Assembly (NCBI RefSeq): GCF_015706575.1
Contig: NW_024037057.1
Coordinates: 6,877,203 to 6,941,202 of the forward strand
Direction: 5' to 3'
DNA: 64,000 bases
Origin: Patiria miniata
Lineage: Eukaryota > Echinodermata > Asteroidea > Valvatida > Asterinidae
Below the pieces are notes generated by a model. That model was not told the DNA's origin. It saw only the letters and a program-made list of their open reading frames with translations, and ran no database searches. The position numbers and the translations under genes were made by a program. Positions 44,766 through 56,048 of the stretch are shown here, one piece after another; position 1 is the first letter of the stretch; each line of letters begins with the position of its first letter.

Positions 44766-46007
44766 CTTTTATTTTTATAATTTTTTTTATAAATTTTGCT
44801 CCTTGGTACAAAAATTGGAGGAGGTGGCGGCAATAGAGTGGTTTGAACCCATGTCCATTGTTAGTTGTGTTAAGTTTAATTGAAGGGAAACACTGTCTTC
44901 CATTCACAGCGTAATAAATATTCGTGTTGGGTGCGCGCGTGATGTGATTGCTTTCGATGTATGCTGCCAAAAAAATAAGCCGCCGTATATAGCTCCATTA
45001 TGTTCTCAACGCACAGGCGTTGAGTCATATGAACAATCAGCAGTGAACAATAAGCCCCAAAAAAAGTCTCCGGTTTCTGGTATGGAGCTTGCCCAAAAAG
45101 TGGAGCGGCGACGCGGCTTTTTTTTTTTACCTGTTTTTGTTGCTTCAAATGTAGGCTGATGACTGCAAATGGTGCCCGACTCAACTTAGTGCAAATATAT
45201 GGGAGTCCAGAAACGCCACACAAAGATATTCTCGATCATCTAAAAACATCTAAAAACAAACTTTTGTGACCCCATGAAGTCGAGATGTTTGGATGTAAAT
45301 TGTGATTTCATTCGTGAAGTGTGCGTCCTTTGCGGACGTTGAAGAAACCACTTGCGATTGGTCACCGCTGTTCCTGAGATACACAACGTGTATATCGTAC
45401 AATGAGAACGACACGAAAAACGTATTCGTGCTCCGTCGTGTCGAAAACAAACGGGTTTTTTTTCCGTCTTTTCTCGGGAACGTTTAGACATTAAATTGGT
45501 TTCCTTTCAACTAGATGTTTGAAATAGGCTAGGTAACCAATCCAAAACATGAAATTTTCGAGGATCTCAGGACCTTGTGCCCCTTTAAACAGAGTGTTAT
45601 AATACCTCCGAACACAATATACCCGCACCCTCTGGTACGCGACGAAAATAATGCACTGAATGGAACGCGGAACATGGAACTCCGTGTACCAGCAACAATG
45701 GGCACATTGACCTGGAAAGTTGCCTCAGAAAAGCCATACAGTTTGGAAGCAAAGGACAACAATAATAGGAAAGGAAAGTTTATACAGTGGCCCAAACCCT
45801 ACTACATGTACACCGTACTATACATGTACATGTACATGAACCCAGTATTTTCGGATGTGTGCTCCCACGACACAATTTGTATGCATGTAGTGTCGGTTCG
45901 GACTGCGTACGGTTTCTCATCACACCTGCATGACCAGTGCTGTCGTTCAACCACAAACTACCTTCGGGGAATGTCATTCACTACGGACTTCTTATTGGTG
46001 TTGGTAA
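44766..46007. other. Non-coding spacer with element fragments
   Basis: 44800-44840 (TTGGAGGAGGTGGCGGCAAT) and 45053-45130 (AAGTCTCCGGTTTCTGG, GCGACGCGGC) resemble parts of the Harbinger-type MITE. Open frames at 45575-46096 look incidental (repeated TACATGTA codons). Confidence 0.45.
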
Positions 46008-46373
46008 GGCCTCCCAAAAAATGGTCGGTCTCTGGTCAAACCGAAGTTCCGGAATTGAATTTTTTTTTTTGGTTGGATTTTTTTTTTCAAACTTGAATTG
46101 TACAGACAAGGTGGGTACTATTTTGCCTTGTTGTGTCCTCATTATACATTGCATGGTGTCCTCCATAATTTGCCTTGGTGCTCTTTACCATTTGCTTTGG
46201 TGCAATTTCCCCATTCCTTGGTGCTCCTTGTTACAAAAATTGGAGGAGGTGCGGCAATAGAGGGCGCTGTTGTAGCTTCCGTGTTAATTTGAAGGTAAAA
46301 AAAGGTTGACGCGCATGATTAAAATCGACACGCGCGCTGACCAGAGACCGAGTTTTTTTTTCGGGGGGGGGGC
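46008..46373 (+). mobile_element. PIF/Harbinger-like MITE, copy 3
   Basis: Flanked by TAA at 46005-46007 and 46374-46376. It contains GGTCGGTCTCTGGTCAAACC near the left end and GCTGACCAGAGACCGAG near the right, with interior CCTTGGTGCAATTTCC shared with copies 1 and 2. Confidence 0.85.
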
Positions 46374-46389
46374 TAAAAAATAGTTATAA

Positions 46390-46740
46390 GTAACTCCGCC
46401 CAAGGAGGTTATTTTTTTTTAAACTGCCGTTTGTTTGTGTGTTGGTTGGTTTGTTAGTTAGTCTGTCTGTGAACAAGATAATGCTCAACAAGTTATGGAC
46501 GGATTTTCATGATTTTTTAGGGGTGGTCCTTGGTACAAGTACTAATCGAATCGATTTTGGAAATGATCAGGGTCTGGTTGTGCATCCAGGATTTTTTTTT
46601 AAAGAATTCTTCACCACATTTCGAGCAGAAAAGATTGCCACTGTGTACGTGTGTGGATATTAACGCAGCGTGCAGTCTATGAGCGCATAGCGCACGCATC
46701 ATTGAAACCGACAGGTCAAAGGACTGGACCATTTGATAGT
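46390..46740 (+). repeat. Dispersed repeat with AAGTTATGGACGGATTTTCA core
   Basis: GTCTGTCTGTGAACA, AAGTTATGGACGGATTTTCA, GATTTTGGAAATGATCAGG and a later CATCCAGGATTTTTTTT occur in this order. This is a phrase order I associate with a widespread non-coding repeat of aquatic animals. The name is uncertain and nothing here is coding. Confidence 0.4.
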
Positions 46741-46871
46741 ATGGGGAGTGGGGAGTATGCATCTCTCATACTAGTCTGGTTCCCAGACCAAAAGATTCTG
46801 GCTATTCCTCATGAATCTTAGGTCAGGTAGTGCTCTTTTTAACTGGTATATAAGTACAGTCGAGATAAGTA

Positions 46872-47063
46872 CAGTCGACTCTCGTTAGTACAAACTCGGC
46901 CAAGCCTAGCCCAAAAAGGTGTTTGTTATATCAGAATTTTGTGTTAAGAGGAACATCAGTCCCATTCATTGTGTACATAAATGCACAGATGGGACCAAGG
47001 CTTTGTGTTTGCTTTAGCCAGAATGTGTATTAACAGTGTTTGTACTAACGAAAGTCGACTGTA
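46872..47063. mobile_element. Pogo-like MITE, fourth copy
   Basis: CAGTCGACTCTCGTTAGTAC and GTACTAACGAAAGTCGACTG, flanked by TA on both sides. A second partial start (GTACAGTCGAGATAA) lies immediately to the left. Confidence 0.85.
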
Positions 47064-47157
47064 ACACTCTGGTTTGGCCCGGCTGAGTCGCTGCATGCAC
47101 AATTTTTATTTATTTTTACAAATTGAGGCCTGAAATTCCTCCGTTTGCTCCCTACAG

Positions 47158-47939
47158 ACCCCGACAAATCAGTAACAGACAATATGGCGGACTCAGTCCA
47201 AAGCAACACTGTAGTGAAGAAACGCATCCGCAAAGCAGCCCCTAAGATACCATCACCTTGTGAAATTTGTGGCAAGATCCTGTCCAGTAAACCAGGCCTC
47301 ACGCGACACCTACCACGCCATGCCGACGCAAAACCGTATTCCTGCGGCCGTTGTGGCGAACGTTTCCGCCTGAGCGCCAATCTGAAGCAGCACAGGAAGA
47401 CTCACGCTGGCGACAAACCGCACAAGTGCGACTTCTGTGAGCAATCTTTCAGATTGAAAGGCAGCCTCAGGGTCCACGTTAGGATCCACACCAATGAGAA
47501 GCCGTACACCTGTGACGTGTGCGGCAAATCAGTCGCGAGTATCAGCACCCTTATCAGACACGTACAAGTTCACACCAAGGAAAAGCCGTTCCCTTGCGAC
47601 CGTTGCGGCCAACGCTTCACTCGGTTATTCGGCCTCAAGAAGCACCAGCAAAGGCACGTCAACAGGCTCAAGTCTGAGCTGCCGTTTAAGTGCGATTGCT
47701 GCGATAAATCCTTCCAATTTCCTAAATACCTCAAAGTGCATCGGCTAGTCCACACCAAGAGGGAGCTGTACACGTGCGACATCTGCGATGGATCTTTCAC
47801 ACTGAAATGGAACTTGAAGCGGCACAGGATCACCCACCATAGTGACGACAGGCCGTTCGCGTGCGACTTCTGCGGGAAATCTTTCAAATACAAGTATAAC
47901 TGCAAAGCACATCGGGGAAAACACACGAATGAGAAGTGA
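47158..47939 (+). CDS. ZNF-I: 8-finger C2H2 protein, terminal exon
   Basis: Terminal exon after an acceptor at 47156-47157 (TTTGCTCCCTACAG), with the frame open through it. An ATG at 47184 in a GCGGACTC context starts MADSVQSNTVVKKRIRKAAP. KKRIRK is a plausible nuclear signal. Eight C2H2 fingers follow, from SPCEICGKIL to FACDFCGKSFKYKYN, with a longer linker (HVNRLKSELP) after finger five and HHSDDRP before the last. All zinc ligands are present. Together with ZNF-H it forms a divergent pair about 6 kb apart with similar starts. It looks intact and differs in sequence from the A-G expansion. An ATTAAA at 48331 is a weak polyA candidate. Confidence 0.9.
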
Positions 47940-49477
47940 GAAACCGTGTACTTGGGACGTGTGGCATATTCTTTTTCGGCTACTTGGCGAACATGGCCGA
48001 GTTCGAAAATCATGCCGATGATACACCATCATTGTTGCGATGTGCGAGCTGAACTTGTCACAACAGCTGAACATGTCCCCTGAGTCAACGCGTGACTGAC
48101 ATCTCGCGCCCTGATTGGTGTATTTACAAGGTTATTGTACTTTGTAGCACGCGCATTAACCTAACTTGCGCGTTGGTACGGACTGATTTTAACGGCGCCT
48201 CTGGTTGGACAAGAGAAACTTCCTCCAGGCAAAAGTTAACTAATACGTCGATCGTGATTGGTTATCAGTTTACCATGCATGGCGTATAAGCTGCATGAAA
48301 ACAAATTAAGAAATGCCCCGTTTGAATTTCATTAAAGATTTTTTTATTTCATCGAGTCTTATTAATGTTCCAAAATGTTCTGATTGTCCAGTTAATTGAT
48401 CACTACACGAAAACTTCTTGGTTGTGATTCACATTCACTTGCACATTTTATATGTATATAATCGTTGTGTTATACTATCCTACGCTGTCGAATGTCTGTC
48501 TGTCTGTCTGTCTAATGTCTGTGTCACTGTTTTCAAAGGCCTAAAAACTTCGTTTAGGGTACATGTACTTAACCGGTGTATATAATATATGCACCGATTT
48601 CACTGTCCACTGAAGTCACAGTTTGCACAGGAAAAAAATATTTGTTTGTTTTGCTTCATACTTGTTTGGCAAATGTGGTTTTTTTACTTTGAAGAGTTCA
48701 CTAATTTCTCTATGAAAAAAACTCCAAAACGTATGCATTTCGAAACCGTACTGTATAATGAACACCTCATAACTACGTCAATTGAGGGCGCACTGACCAG
48801 CTAGAGGGTGCCGCGCAAAGCGCGGCATCTGGCTAGTTGAGTGAGTTCATCTTACCCATTCGCTGTTTTGATTTGGTGAGGCGTGATAATGATGGAGATT
48901 AGATTTACCCAATGAAAACAAAGAATTTTGTTTATGTACCATGTAACTATAGTCTGAAGAACCTCGTATTAACGAGAGTCAACTGTGTACAGACACAAGT
49001 CTTGTTCAATTTCATTAAACAGAACATTTATTGCCATACATTTTAACAGTAAAAGCGATACGAGGATGATATATACAATTATGAAAACACTTAGGTACCA
49101 TCGTGCTCAGTGAAGAAGAAAAAGAAAAGGTAAATAAAATGCATGACATGTACCAGATGAAGGCATGGAGGCGCTGTACCTGCCTTCTATGCTAGAAAAT
49201 GAGATATTTGTAAATTTGAAAGTACAGTGTGTATAAAAAAAGGATTTTAGAGAAAATAATATTAAAATACTAGCTCATCTGTTGTTTAATAATAACTTAG
49301 AAATGCTTAACGAATGATTATTTCTCAGCAAATGCTGTTTTCCCTATGCCATTTGGACACCTACATCCAGAGATAGGGATGATAGTGTCATTGTGGTCCA
49401 ATTAGAAGCAAAGTGGATGACAGGAGATTAACATGCCAGCAAGCTCTCTGTGTCGACCAAATTTGCATACCTATTGT
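47940..49477. other. 3' flank of ZNF-I and spacer
   Basis: No gene is seen. A TGTC microsatellite lies at 48488-48513. A hairpin GTGCCGCGC/GCGCGGCAT is at 48808-48830, and a half pogo-like end (CTCGTATTAACGAGAGTCAA) is at 48962-48984. Confidence 0.5.
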
Positions 49478-49514
49478 AAATATTAAGCTGGAACAACCTA
49501 AACTTATGCTCCAA

Positions 49515-49692
49515 TACGGAAGACGGATAGTGCCACTCAATAAGTCTGAATATACTTTTGTGTACGTGTGAAAATATTTTTTTTGTACCGCGGCCGCCAC
49601 ATAATAAGTGGCGGCCACTGTACAACGAAATATTTTCACACGTACAAAAAAATATATTCAGACTTATTGAGTGGCACTATCTGTCTTCCGTA
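49515..49692. mobile_element. 178-bp foldback MITE with 6-bp TSD inside the satellite
   Basis: TACGGAAGACGGATAGTGCC and GGCACTATCTGTCTTCCGTA are the inverted ends; arms extend inward about 85 bases around CACATAATAAGTG. Target duplication CTCCAA (49509-49514, 49693-49698) falls in the satellite motif ATGCTCCAATGA, so the original site is known from neighbouring units. Confidence 0.9.
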
Positions 49693-49704
49693 CTCCAATG
49701 ATTA

Positions 49705-50011
49705 GTGGAGTGTGATGGCCTAGCGGTTAAGAACACCGGACTCACGTTCTGGTGTTTCAGAGGCAACAGTGACGTGGGTTCGAGCCCGCCGGCGGACACT
49801 TGTGCTCTTAAGCAAGGCACTTAACCATTATTGCTTTGTCCTTCGGATGGGACGTTAAGCCGTAGGTCCCGTGTGTTGTATAAATGCACGTAAAAGAACC
49901 CAGTAAACACTTATCGCTAAGAGAATGGGTTTGCCCCGGTGTTTCTGGCCTCCTGTATAAACTCCCACGTGGAGTATTTAGGAGAAGAACCAACCAAGAA
50001 CCAAGAACCAA
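49705..50011 (+). mobile_element. tRNA-derived SINE with conserved central domain
   Basis: The head is tRNA-like, with A box GATGGCCTAGCGGTTAAG, a long variable arm of Ser/Leu type, and B box GGGTTCGAGCCC. The body has CTTAAGCAAGGCACTTAACC, TTCGGATGGGACGTTAAGCC and GTAAAAGAACCC, central-domain words of broadly distributed metazoan SINE superfamilies (Deu/V/Meta type; I cannot say which). The tail is CCAAGAA repeats. Target duplication is GATTA (49700-49704, 50012-50016), in a satellite unit. Confidence 0.9.
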
Positions 50012-50790
50012 GATTATGTAAACGAGTTAAATAATGAATCATAGGTTTCAACTAAATATTGAGTTGGAACAACCTAACCTTGTGCTCCAATGATTATGTA
50101 AACGAGTTTACATAATCAAGTGCTCATGGGTTCCAACAAAATATTGAGTTAGAACAACCTAAACTTATGCTCCAACGAGTTTACATAATCAATTAACCAA
50201 AGGTTCCAACTCAATATTGAGTTGGAACAACCTAAACTTATGCTCCAATGATTATGTAAACGAGTTACATAATCAATGAATCATAGGTTCCAAGCAAATA
50301 TTGAGTTGGAACAACCTAAACTTATGCTCCAATAATTATGTAAACGAGTTACATAATCAATGAATCATAGGTTCCAAGCAAATATTGAGTTGGAACAACC
50401 TATGAACTTATGCTCCAACGAGTTTACATAATCAATTAACCAAAGGTTCCAACTAAATATTGAGTTGGAACAACCTAAACTTATGCTCCAATGATTATGT
50501 AACCGAGTTACATAATCAATGAATCATAGGTTCCAACTCAATATTGAGTTGGAACAACCTAAACTTATGCTCCAATGATTATGTAAACGAGTTACATAAT
50601 CAATGAATCATAGGTTTCGACTAAATATTGAGTTGGAACAACCTAAACTTATGCTCCAATGATTATGTAAACGAGTTACATAATCAATGAATCATAGGTT
50701 TCAACTAAATATTGAGTTGGAACAACCTGAACTCATGCTCCAATGAATGTGTTAACGAGTTACATTAAGAACGAATCGTAGGTTCCAACT

Positions 50791-52159
50791 ACATTGGCAA
50801 AGAACAATAGGTAAGTTTGCCAACAGAGAGATCGCTCAGAAAACTATGCCACATAAAGGAGAGAAAAGATCTTGTTTATAAAATCTAACAACATCAACGC
50901 GCGCAGGACACAGAGCCAACGTACAGCGATGGATATTAAAGCGCCACAACTCGGCGGCGCGACTGGAGGCGGGGGGGGGGGGGGAGCAATGTAATCAAAG
51001 ATGATGAATTTCCCATCTCGACTGAGGAGCCCCATCAATATTCCATCATTATATTCCTCCCTGTGGGTTTCTGAGTGAGCCGGCGACAGAAAACGGACCG
51101 CCCAACCGCTCTTTACTTTAATAAGAAGTGGGAATTGTAGCCGAGTGGATTACTTTATAAAAAAAATATGAGAAGCGGGCGTAACCTGACTCCGGCGAGC
51201 TTGGGGGCGTGATACAATCCCCTACCACTCCACTAATTCATCAAAAGATTCTTTAAAGCAACAAGTGGTGCGTTTTGCCCAACTGAGTGTTCAAATGCCC
51301 ATCCATTTTTCTACAACGTGTTGGGACAGATATTGCATTTATGACAGCAACCTAGATGCACTGAAATGAATTGTAATTTGGAAAACTGCGGATAAATACG
51401 ATAGCAGATTTTTGTTTTTGTTGGTTCGTTAGCAAGGACTATATAAGTCTTTTTTATTTTGCTGAATCAAAGGGGTTTTACCAGCTGCTTGCTGACAAAT
51501 TTTTGGCGGCCATCTTGGTCAAAACATCATTTAAAAATACCGAATATTTGTTTTAAAAAAGGCATGTCATGAGTATAACTATACCACGTAGAGAGTGAAG
51601 ATACCATTGTGGATTCTTCGCTCGTTTTGATTCGTAGCATCGTAAAAATAACGGACTCGATAACATAGGCCTCAAGCCTGATTTTTACTCTTCCATCAGG
51701 GTCGATACGGCGCCCTCTTTTGTCAAAATTATGGCTCACAGTGTTTAGTAAACGGCGCCCCCATGCGTCAAATAATGTCTCTATAAGTTCCCACTCCCGT
51801 CCGGTCAGCCCCGCCCCTTCCTCCCCGCCTCCGCTTTTTTTCAAATTCAATTGCTTGCTACATTACTGAGATGTAATGTGATATTCATTGGTTTTCCCCT
51901 CATACATTGTTTACACAGGTGTGCATTAATGCACACGCTTCCGTACCGCACATTATCATGTCATGAAATGCTTAATTCATTTTCTCGATAACAACCTGTG
52001 CGTGAATTCAGCAGGTGCGGGTGCGCATGAACATCCTCTCTGTCACCTATAATTGCCCTTTGAGCAAACATGCCCTTTGTGGGCGAGACAAGCTAAAGTG
52101 CTGTATTTCACTACTCTGCTTCGTGCATGAATGCATTTTTAGTTTTTATCACAACTTTA
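50791..52159. other. Non-coding spacer
   Basis: Nothing convincing. An isolated A-box-like TAGCCGAGTGGATTAC at 51139 has no B box. A G-run lies at 50970-50983. Confidence 0.5.
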
Positions 52160-52345
52160 ACTCGGGGAGTCCACCGCTGTGACCCGGGTTCGAATCCTAC
52201 CTGGGCCAATATGTGGATTGGGTTTTCAGTCCCTACCTGATTCCGTGGGTTTTCCCCAGAATATTCTTCTAGGGTTTTCCTCCCACCTATAAAACTGTAA
52301 CTTCTTCTCATTGTCTTCTCTTCACAGGTTTCTTCATGCTTGCGA
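52160..52345 (+). mobile_element. 5'-truncated SINE
   Basis: B box GGGTTCGAATCC near 52186, followed by GTGGGTTTTCCCCAGAATAT and GGGTTTTCCTCCCACC. This order is typical of conserved-domain SINEs of aquatic animals. The A-box half is worn or missing. Confidence 0.6.
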
Positions 52346-52573
52346 GCTACAGTGCCTAAGGCGCTTTTGAGGAATTATTGGTTTCATTACCAGAAAGGAT
52401 TATTAATTAACAACTTCCCTGGTGTAAACAAGACACAACACGTGTTCATGCACCTAATGTCCGACCTGAGTTTAGAGCTCAATTTCGCTACCATTTAAGC
52501 AACAGCCCAAAATGTGCTTTGTTTTTATTACGGTAAATTTTATTGTGACTCGGTCTGAAAAAAAAAAAAAAAA

Positions 52574-52716
52574 AAAATTACTGTTCCCATTTTTTTGGTT
52601 TAAAATACCAGATGTTGTTTTCAAAAACAAAATCTGCCAAGAAAAATTGCTGTTCCCATTTTTTTTTGTTTAAAATACCAGATGATGTTGTTTTCAAAAA
52701 CAACATCTGCCAAAAA
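52574..52716 (+). repeat. Two-copy tandem repeat of about 70 bases
   Basis: CTGTTCCCATTTTTTT, GTTTAAAATACCAGATG and CAAAAACA.AATCTGCCAA occur twice in series. The second copy carries an extra GATGATGTTG/CAACATC hairpin. Confidence 0.75.
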
Positions 52717-52977
52717 ACGTACGAGGCATGTTGCTTGCAAAATCATGCTGAGAGGGGGCGATGAAATCGACGCCCTCTATTGACCATTGTGTGTAATCAT
52801 GTGGCTTTATGAAAGGTCCGCTTTATTTACTTCATGAAACAAAATTGATCAAAAAGGAACGTTGTGGTGGTGACAGTCTTGAAAGTAATTCAACTCCCGC
52901 CCAGTTTCTATAACAAATATGTTTTTGTGTTTGTTTTAGTGGGGCAGAAAGGGGAAACATTTGAGGGAAATGTGCCT

Positions 52978-53077
52978 TTGATGAAAAAAAAATATATAGG
53001 TAGAATAACAAGCAATTATCAACAAAATTGAAAATGGCTGTCATTGCTTGTTATTCTACCTATATTTTTTTGTCAAA
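52978..53077. repeat. Foldback repeat, arms about 35 bases
   Basis: ATATAGGTAGAATAACAAGC and its inverse GCTTGTTATTCTACCTATAT flank a 26-base loop. Confidence 0.8.
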
Positions 53078-53788
53078 TGACAAATCTGCGATGGCCCTGT
53101 AGCCAAATATCTTTCTCATGACACACTCTGACTGTGAGCCAAATGCCATGCTTGTATCATCAAATCACCAATGCCATTCTACTTTGCTGAAACCCGTACA
53201 GATAAAGCACCAAAAAAATCAACCAAATAAACATGCATTCATTGGAATTTCAATAATTGATTAGACCTGATCGAAGGAGCACAGAAATCGCATAAATAAT
53301 ACAGGGACGCACTCGATTATGCCCGCACTCCGACAGGTGCCCAGACCGGCTTCCCTTGAACATTAGTACGGTAAAAAGAAGCCCAACGTAGATTTTTGTC
53401 GAACTGCTAATGATGATCCATGCCTCTCGAACTTGCTAATCAGTCTTTGAGTGCAATTCCACAAGGGTTGTTATCGTCGGTCGGCACTCTGCAACCTGTC
53501 AAAGAAAATCACTCGGCAAAATTGCCTTAATTCAGGTGCAGATGGCTCCTCACACCGAGTGCTTCCAGGGGCGGGTCTAGCTCTCTGGAAAGGGGGGGGG
53601 GGATTCGAAGGTGTGCGAAAGGCACGCCTTGCTAGTGGGGTACGGGGACATGCCCCCCCCCCCTCATAAATTGTCAAAATCTACGGTGCTTTCTCCTGCA
53701 TTCTTAGGTAATTTGAGATAAAATTAGGAAATTTAACAATCCAAATTTAATTATTTTTGGCCCAGTTTTACTAGTATCATAACATTAA
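53078..53788. other. Non-coding, with a poly-G/C element fragment
   Basis: At 53566-53665, CCAGGGGCGGGTCTAGCTCT, a G-run and a matching C-run belong to the repeat class at 4027-5325. No gene is seen. Confidence 0.5.
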
Positions 53789-54301
53789 AGGGAATATACA
53801 TCATTTGCTTTTGCTGTAATTTTCAGAAATGGATGGAATTGGGGGGTTGGAAATGTATAGCAAATATAGTTACACTGACTTTTTTGAGGTTTTGGGTTCG
53901 AAAATGCTATAAAAACCAAGAAAACAATCATTTTCCTGTAGTCTGGTTCCCTGACTCCATATAAGAAGAAACAGAGCAGTTTACATACATTGGGGAATTG
54001 TAAGGTCAGGGAACCAGACTAGCTGGCTCGTACCCGTTCATAGGTTTGTAATCGATTGCAAACAAGTGCGATGGTCAATTGGGGCCAGTATTTGAAAAAA
54101 AACCAGTTTTTTCCAACGCTGATCGGCCGATCAGCGTTGGAAATTGATACAAAAATACCACTTTTCTTGAAAATGACAGTATACCAGGTGCCATGATTTT
54201 ACAGGATGCTTTACACTGTCATTCACTAACAGTCCAGCAAGATATTTCAAAACGATTTGGTAGTTTTATATTTTGATGTTTGCAAATGTTGTATTTTCCC
54301 T
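53789..54301 (-). mobile_element. TTAA-site MITE, copy e
   Basis: Flanked by perfect TTAA at 53785-53788 and 54302-54305. Ends AGGGAATATACATCATTTGC and GCAAATGTTGTATTTTCCCT. It has the 28-nt palindrome variant CTGATCGGCCGATCAG near 54117 and the ggttccctgac/gtcagggaacc inverted pair. Full length, reverse orientation to the other copies. Confidence 0.9.
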
Positions 54302-54825
54302 TTAATCAGCGGCTGAACGTGGGGAGGGGCGCACCCCCCCCCCCGATCCGCCATTGGCGTCTCTGCCAACATATTATGTTTCGGGTGGGTTTTTTTTTTG
54401 GGGGGGGGGGAATAACACGTTGGATTTAGTGTTCATGCAGCGCACATAATACAACTGTACATGTACACCTTTCACATCAGGAGACATGCAGTTGCTGGAG
54501 CACATAATGTCTTATACAAATTGTGAAACCGTTGCGGTAAAATGGGGTGGGGGATATTACACCACAGATTTTATTGAATAAAAAGTGAGGGTTGTCAATG
54601 TCTACATTGAAAGGGAGGAATGGCATAAAAGTAGGGAAAACACAAGAGATTTAGAAACTTTTTCCCTCTCTGTTTAATAAATGCAGTTGGCCCGTATAAT
54701 GGTTTCGTTTGCATTGTTTGCTTGTATCAAAATCTAATGGATATTTTGTTTGGCCTAAATTTTGATGTGTGAAACGTTTCTTTGTGTCATTGTTGTTTCG
54801 TATTTTCTGCAGGAAGTGGGCCTTA

Positions 54826-54900
54826 CTAACACTGACTCATTAGATTAAAACTAACACTGACTCATTAGATTAAAACTAACACTGACTCATTAGATTAAAA
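54826..54900 (+). repeat. Perfect 25-bp tandem repeat, three copies
   Basis: CTAACACTGACTCATTAGAT plus TAAAA is repeated exactly three times at 54826, 54851 and 54876. Confidence 0.95.
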
Positions 54901-54931
54901 TGAAAACTAAATTTTCGTTAACAGAACGAAA

Positions 54932-55001
54932 CTGCCCCCTGTGGGGTTCGAACCCACGATCTTTTCAATTCAAAGACAATACGTTAAACTCTGGCGATGA
55001 C
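54932..55001 (-). mobile_element. tRNA-like sequence (pseudogene or SINE head)
   Basis: On the minus strand, GTGGGTTCGAACCCCAC forms a T-arm and TCTTT/AAAGA an anticodon-arm-like stem with a seven-base loop GAATTGA that lacks the invariant U33. The acceptor ends do not pair. It is not a working tRNA gene. Confidence 0.45.
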
Positions 55002-56048
55002 TTTTTTGTGGGTTTCATTTTAATTGAAAAGATTCGGTCATTTATGAGTTTTGCTTTTTTTTATTTCATGATACATGAAAGGTTTTCATCCCAATTTTAA
55101 ATGATTTATTTTTGTCTAAAAAAAATTGCATGTTAATGATCTGGGAAGAGGGGATTGGATGAGATGTTATTGATAATGTCACGTGATGGTGGCATGGTTG
55201 GGATGACCGAATATGGTGAAAGTGGTGAAGCTGACTTAAAGTGGTGATATTGGCATGTGATAAGAGATATTCTCGGTCTATTTTGAGATAGTTATGGTGG
55301 ATACAATGGAGGGCGCTATACTCTCTGGAAATGGGAAACTCCTTTGTAAACACCTGAACCAACCACACCCAAAACAAACCACGCCACTATTGTGTCCATC
55401 AAATGCACCCCAAAATGGGCTGCTGGTGATTTGGCTTTTTGAGTAATGGTGTAACCGATGCATGGTGATGACGGTGATCTGATGAGAGTTCATGGTGGTG
55501 AAGTTGCCGTGGTGAGAACGGTTTCCCATGGTCATGCCATGGAGGTCATGCTAACACCATGCATACCAATCACTATGTTCTGCCTACCTCCATGGTGCTG
55601 TACAGCCCCTTTTAGTCTGAAAGCTTTTTCAGCGCAGAGGAAGCTGGGCTTATTAATGTTTGCCGGGATAATCTACTGGGTATTGATCTAATTATGGAAG
55701 ACAAACACACGCGTCGTGTTTGATTAGCGGCTGGTAGTGATTCTGCTTGATGAATTATCAAGCCGCTGTCTGTTTTTACCCACTCTCCCTCGAGGCAAGG
55801 GTTGGCCGGGATGAGTCGCGTGATTACGGTCTAATGAGCCCAGAAGTACGGCACACCCGCACGGGGAAGCTGAGAGTACATTTCACGGGAAACTGGACTG
55901 CGGGCCCCGGAGGGATGTTTAACACATCACCGCGGGATTCTACTGCTTAATGCTGCCAAAACGCGGGGATTGTTGAGAGAGTGGGTGTGGAAATGGGCGG
56001 GTTGTGGGAAAGGGGAGATTACCGTAATAAACGGTGGGGATAATGCCA
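55002..56048. other. Non-coding spacer
   Basis: Between 55130 and 55560 GATGGTG/CATGGTG words are frequent. 55790-55960 is GC-richer without a convincing frame. No gene is called. Confidence 0.45.

Larger units (their letters stand above)
49478..50790 (+). repeat. 84-bp satellite array of palindromic units, twice interrupted
   Basis: GAGTTGGAACAACCTAAACT recurs at 50061, 50146, 50219, 50303, 50387, 50462, 50546, 50630 and 50714. Steps are mostly 84 bases, with shorter variants of 73 and 75. Each unit carries two near-palindromes, one centred on CAATATTG (26-nt perfect at 50203-50228 and 50530-50555) and one on GATTATGTAAAC/GTTTACATAATC. One unit is split by the elements at 49515-49692 and 49705-50011. 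Confidence 0.9.

Noticed and set aside
45575-46096. 173-codon plus-strand frame
   Set aside because: It runs through TACATGTA repeats into the Harbinger-type element at 46008, and no domain or splice signals support it.
51139-51154. A-box-like TAGCCGAGTGGATTAC
   Set aside because: No B box at the required distance.
54932-55001. Functional tRNA gene on the minus strand
   Set aside because: No acceptor stem pairing, and the anticodon loop lacks U33.
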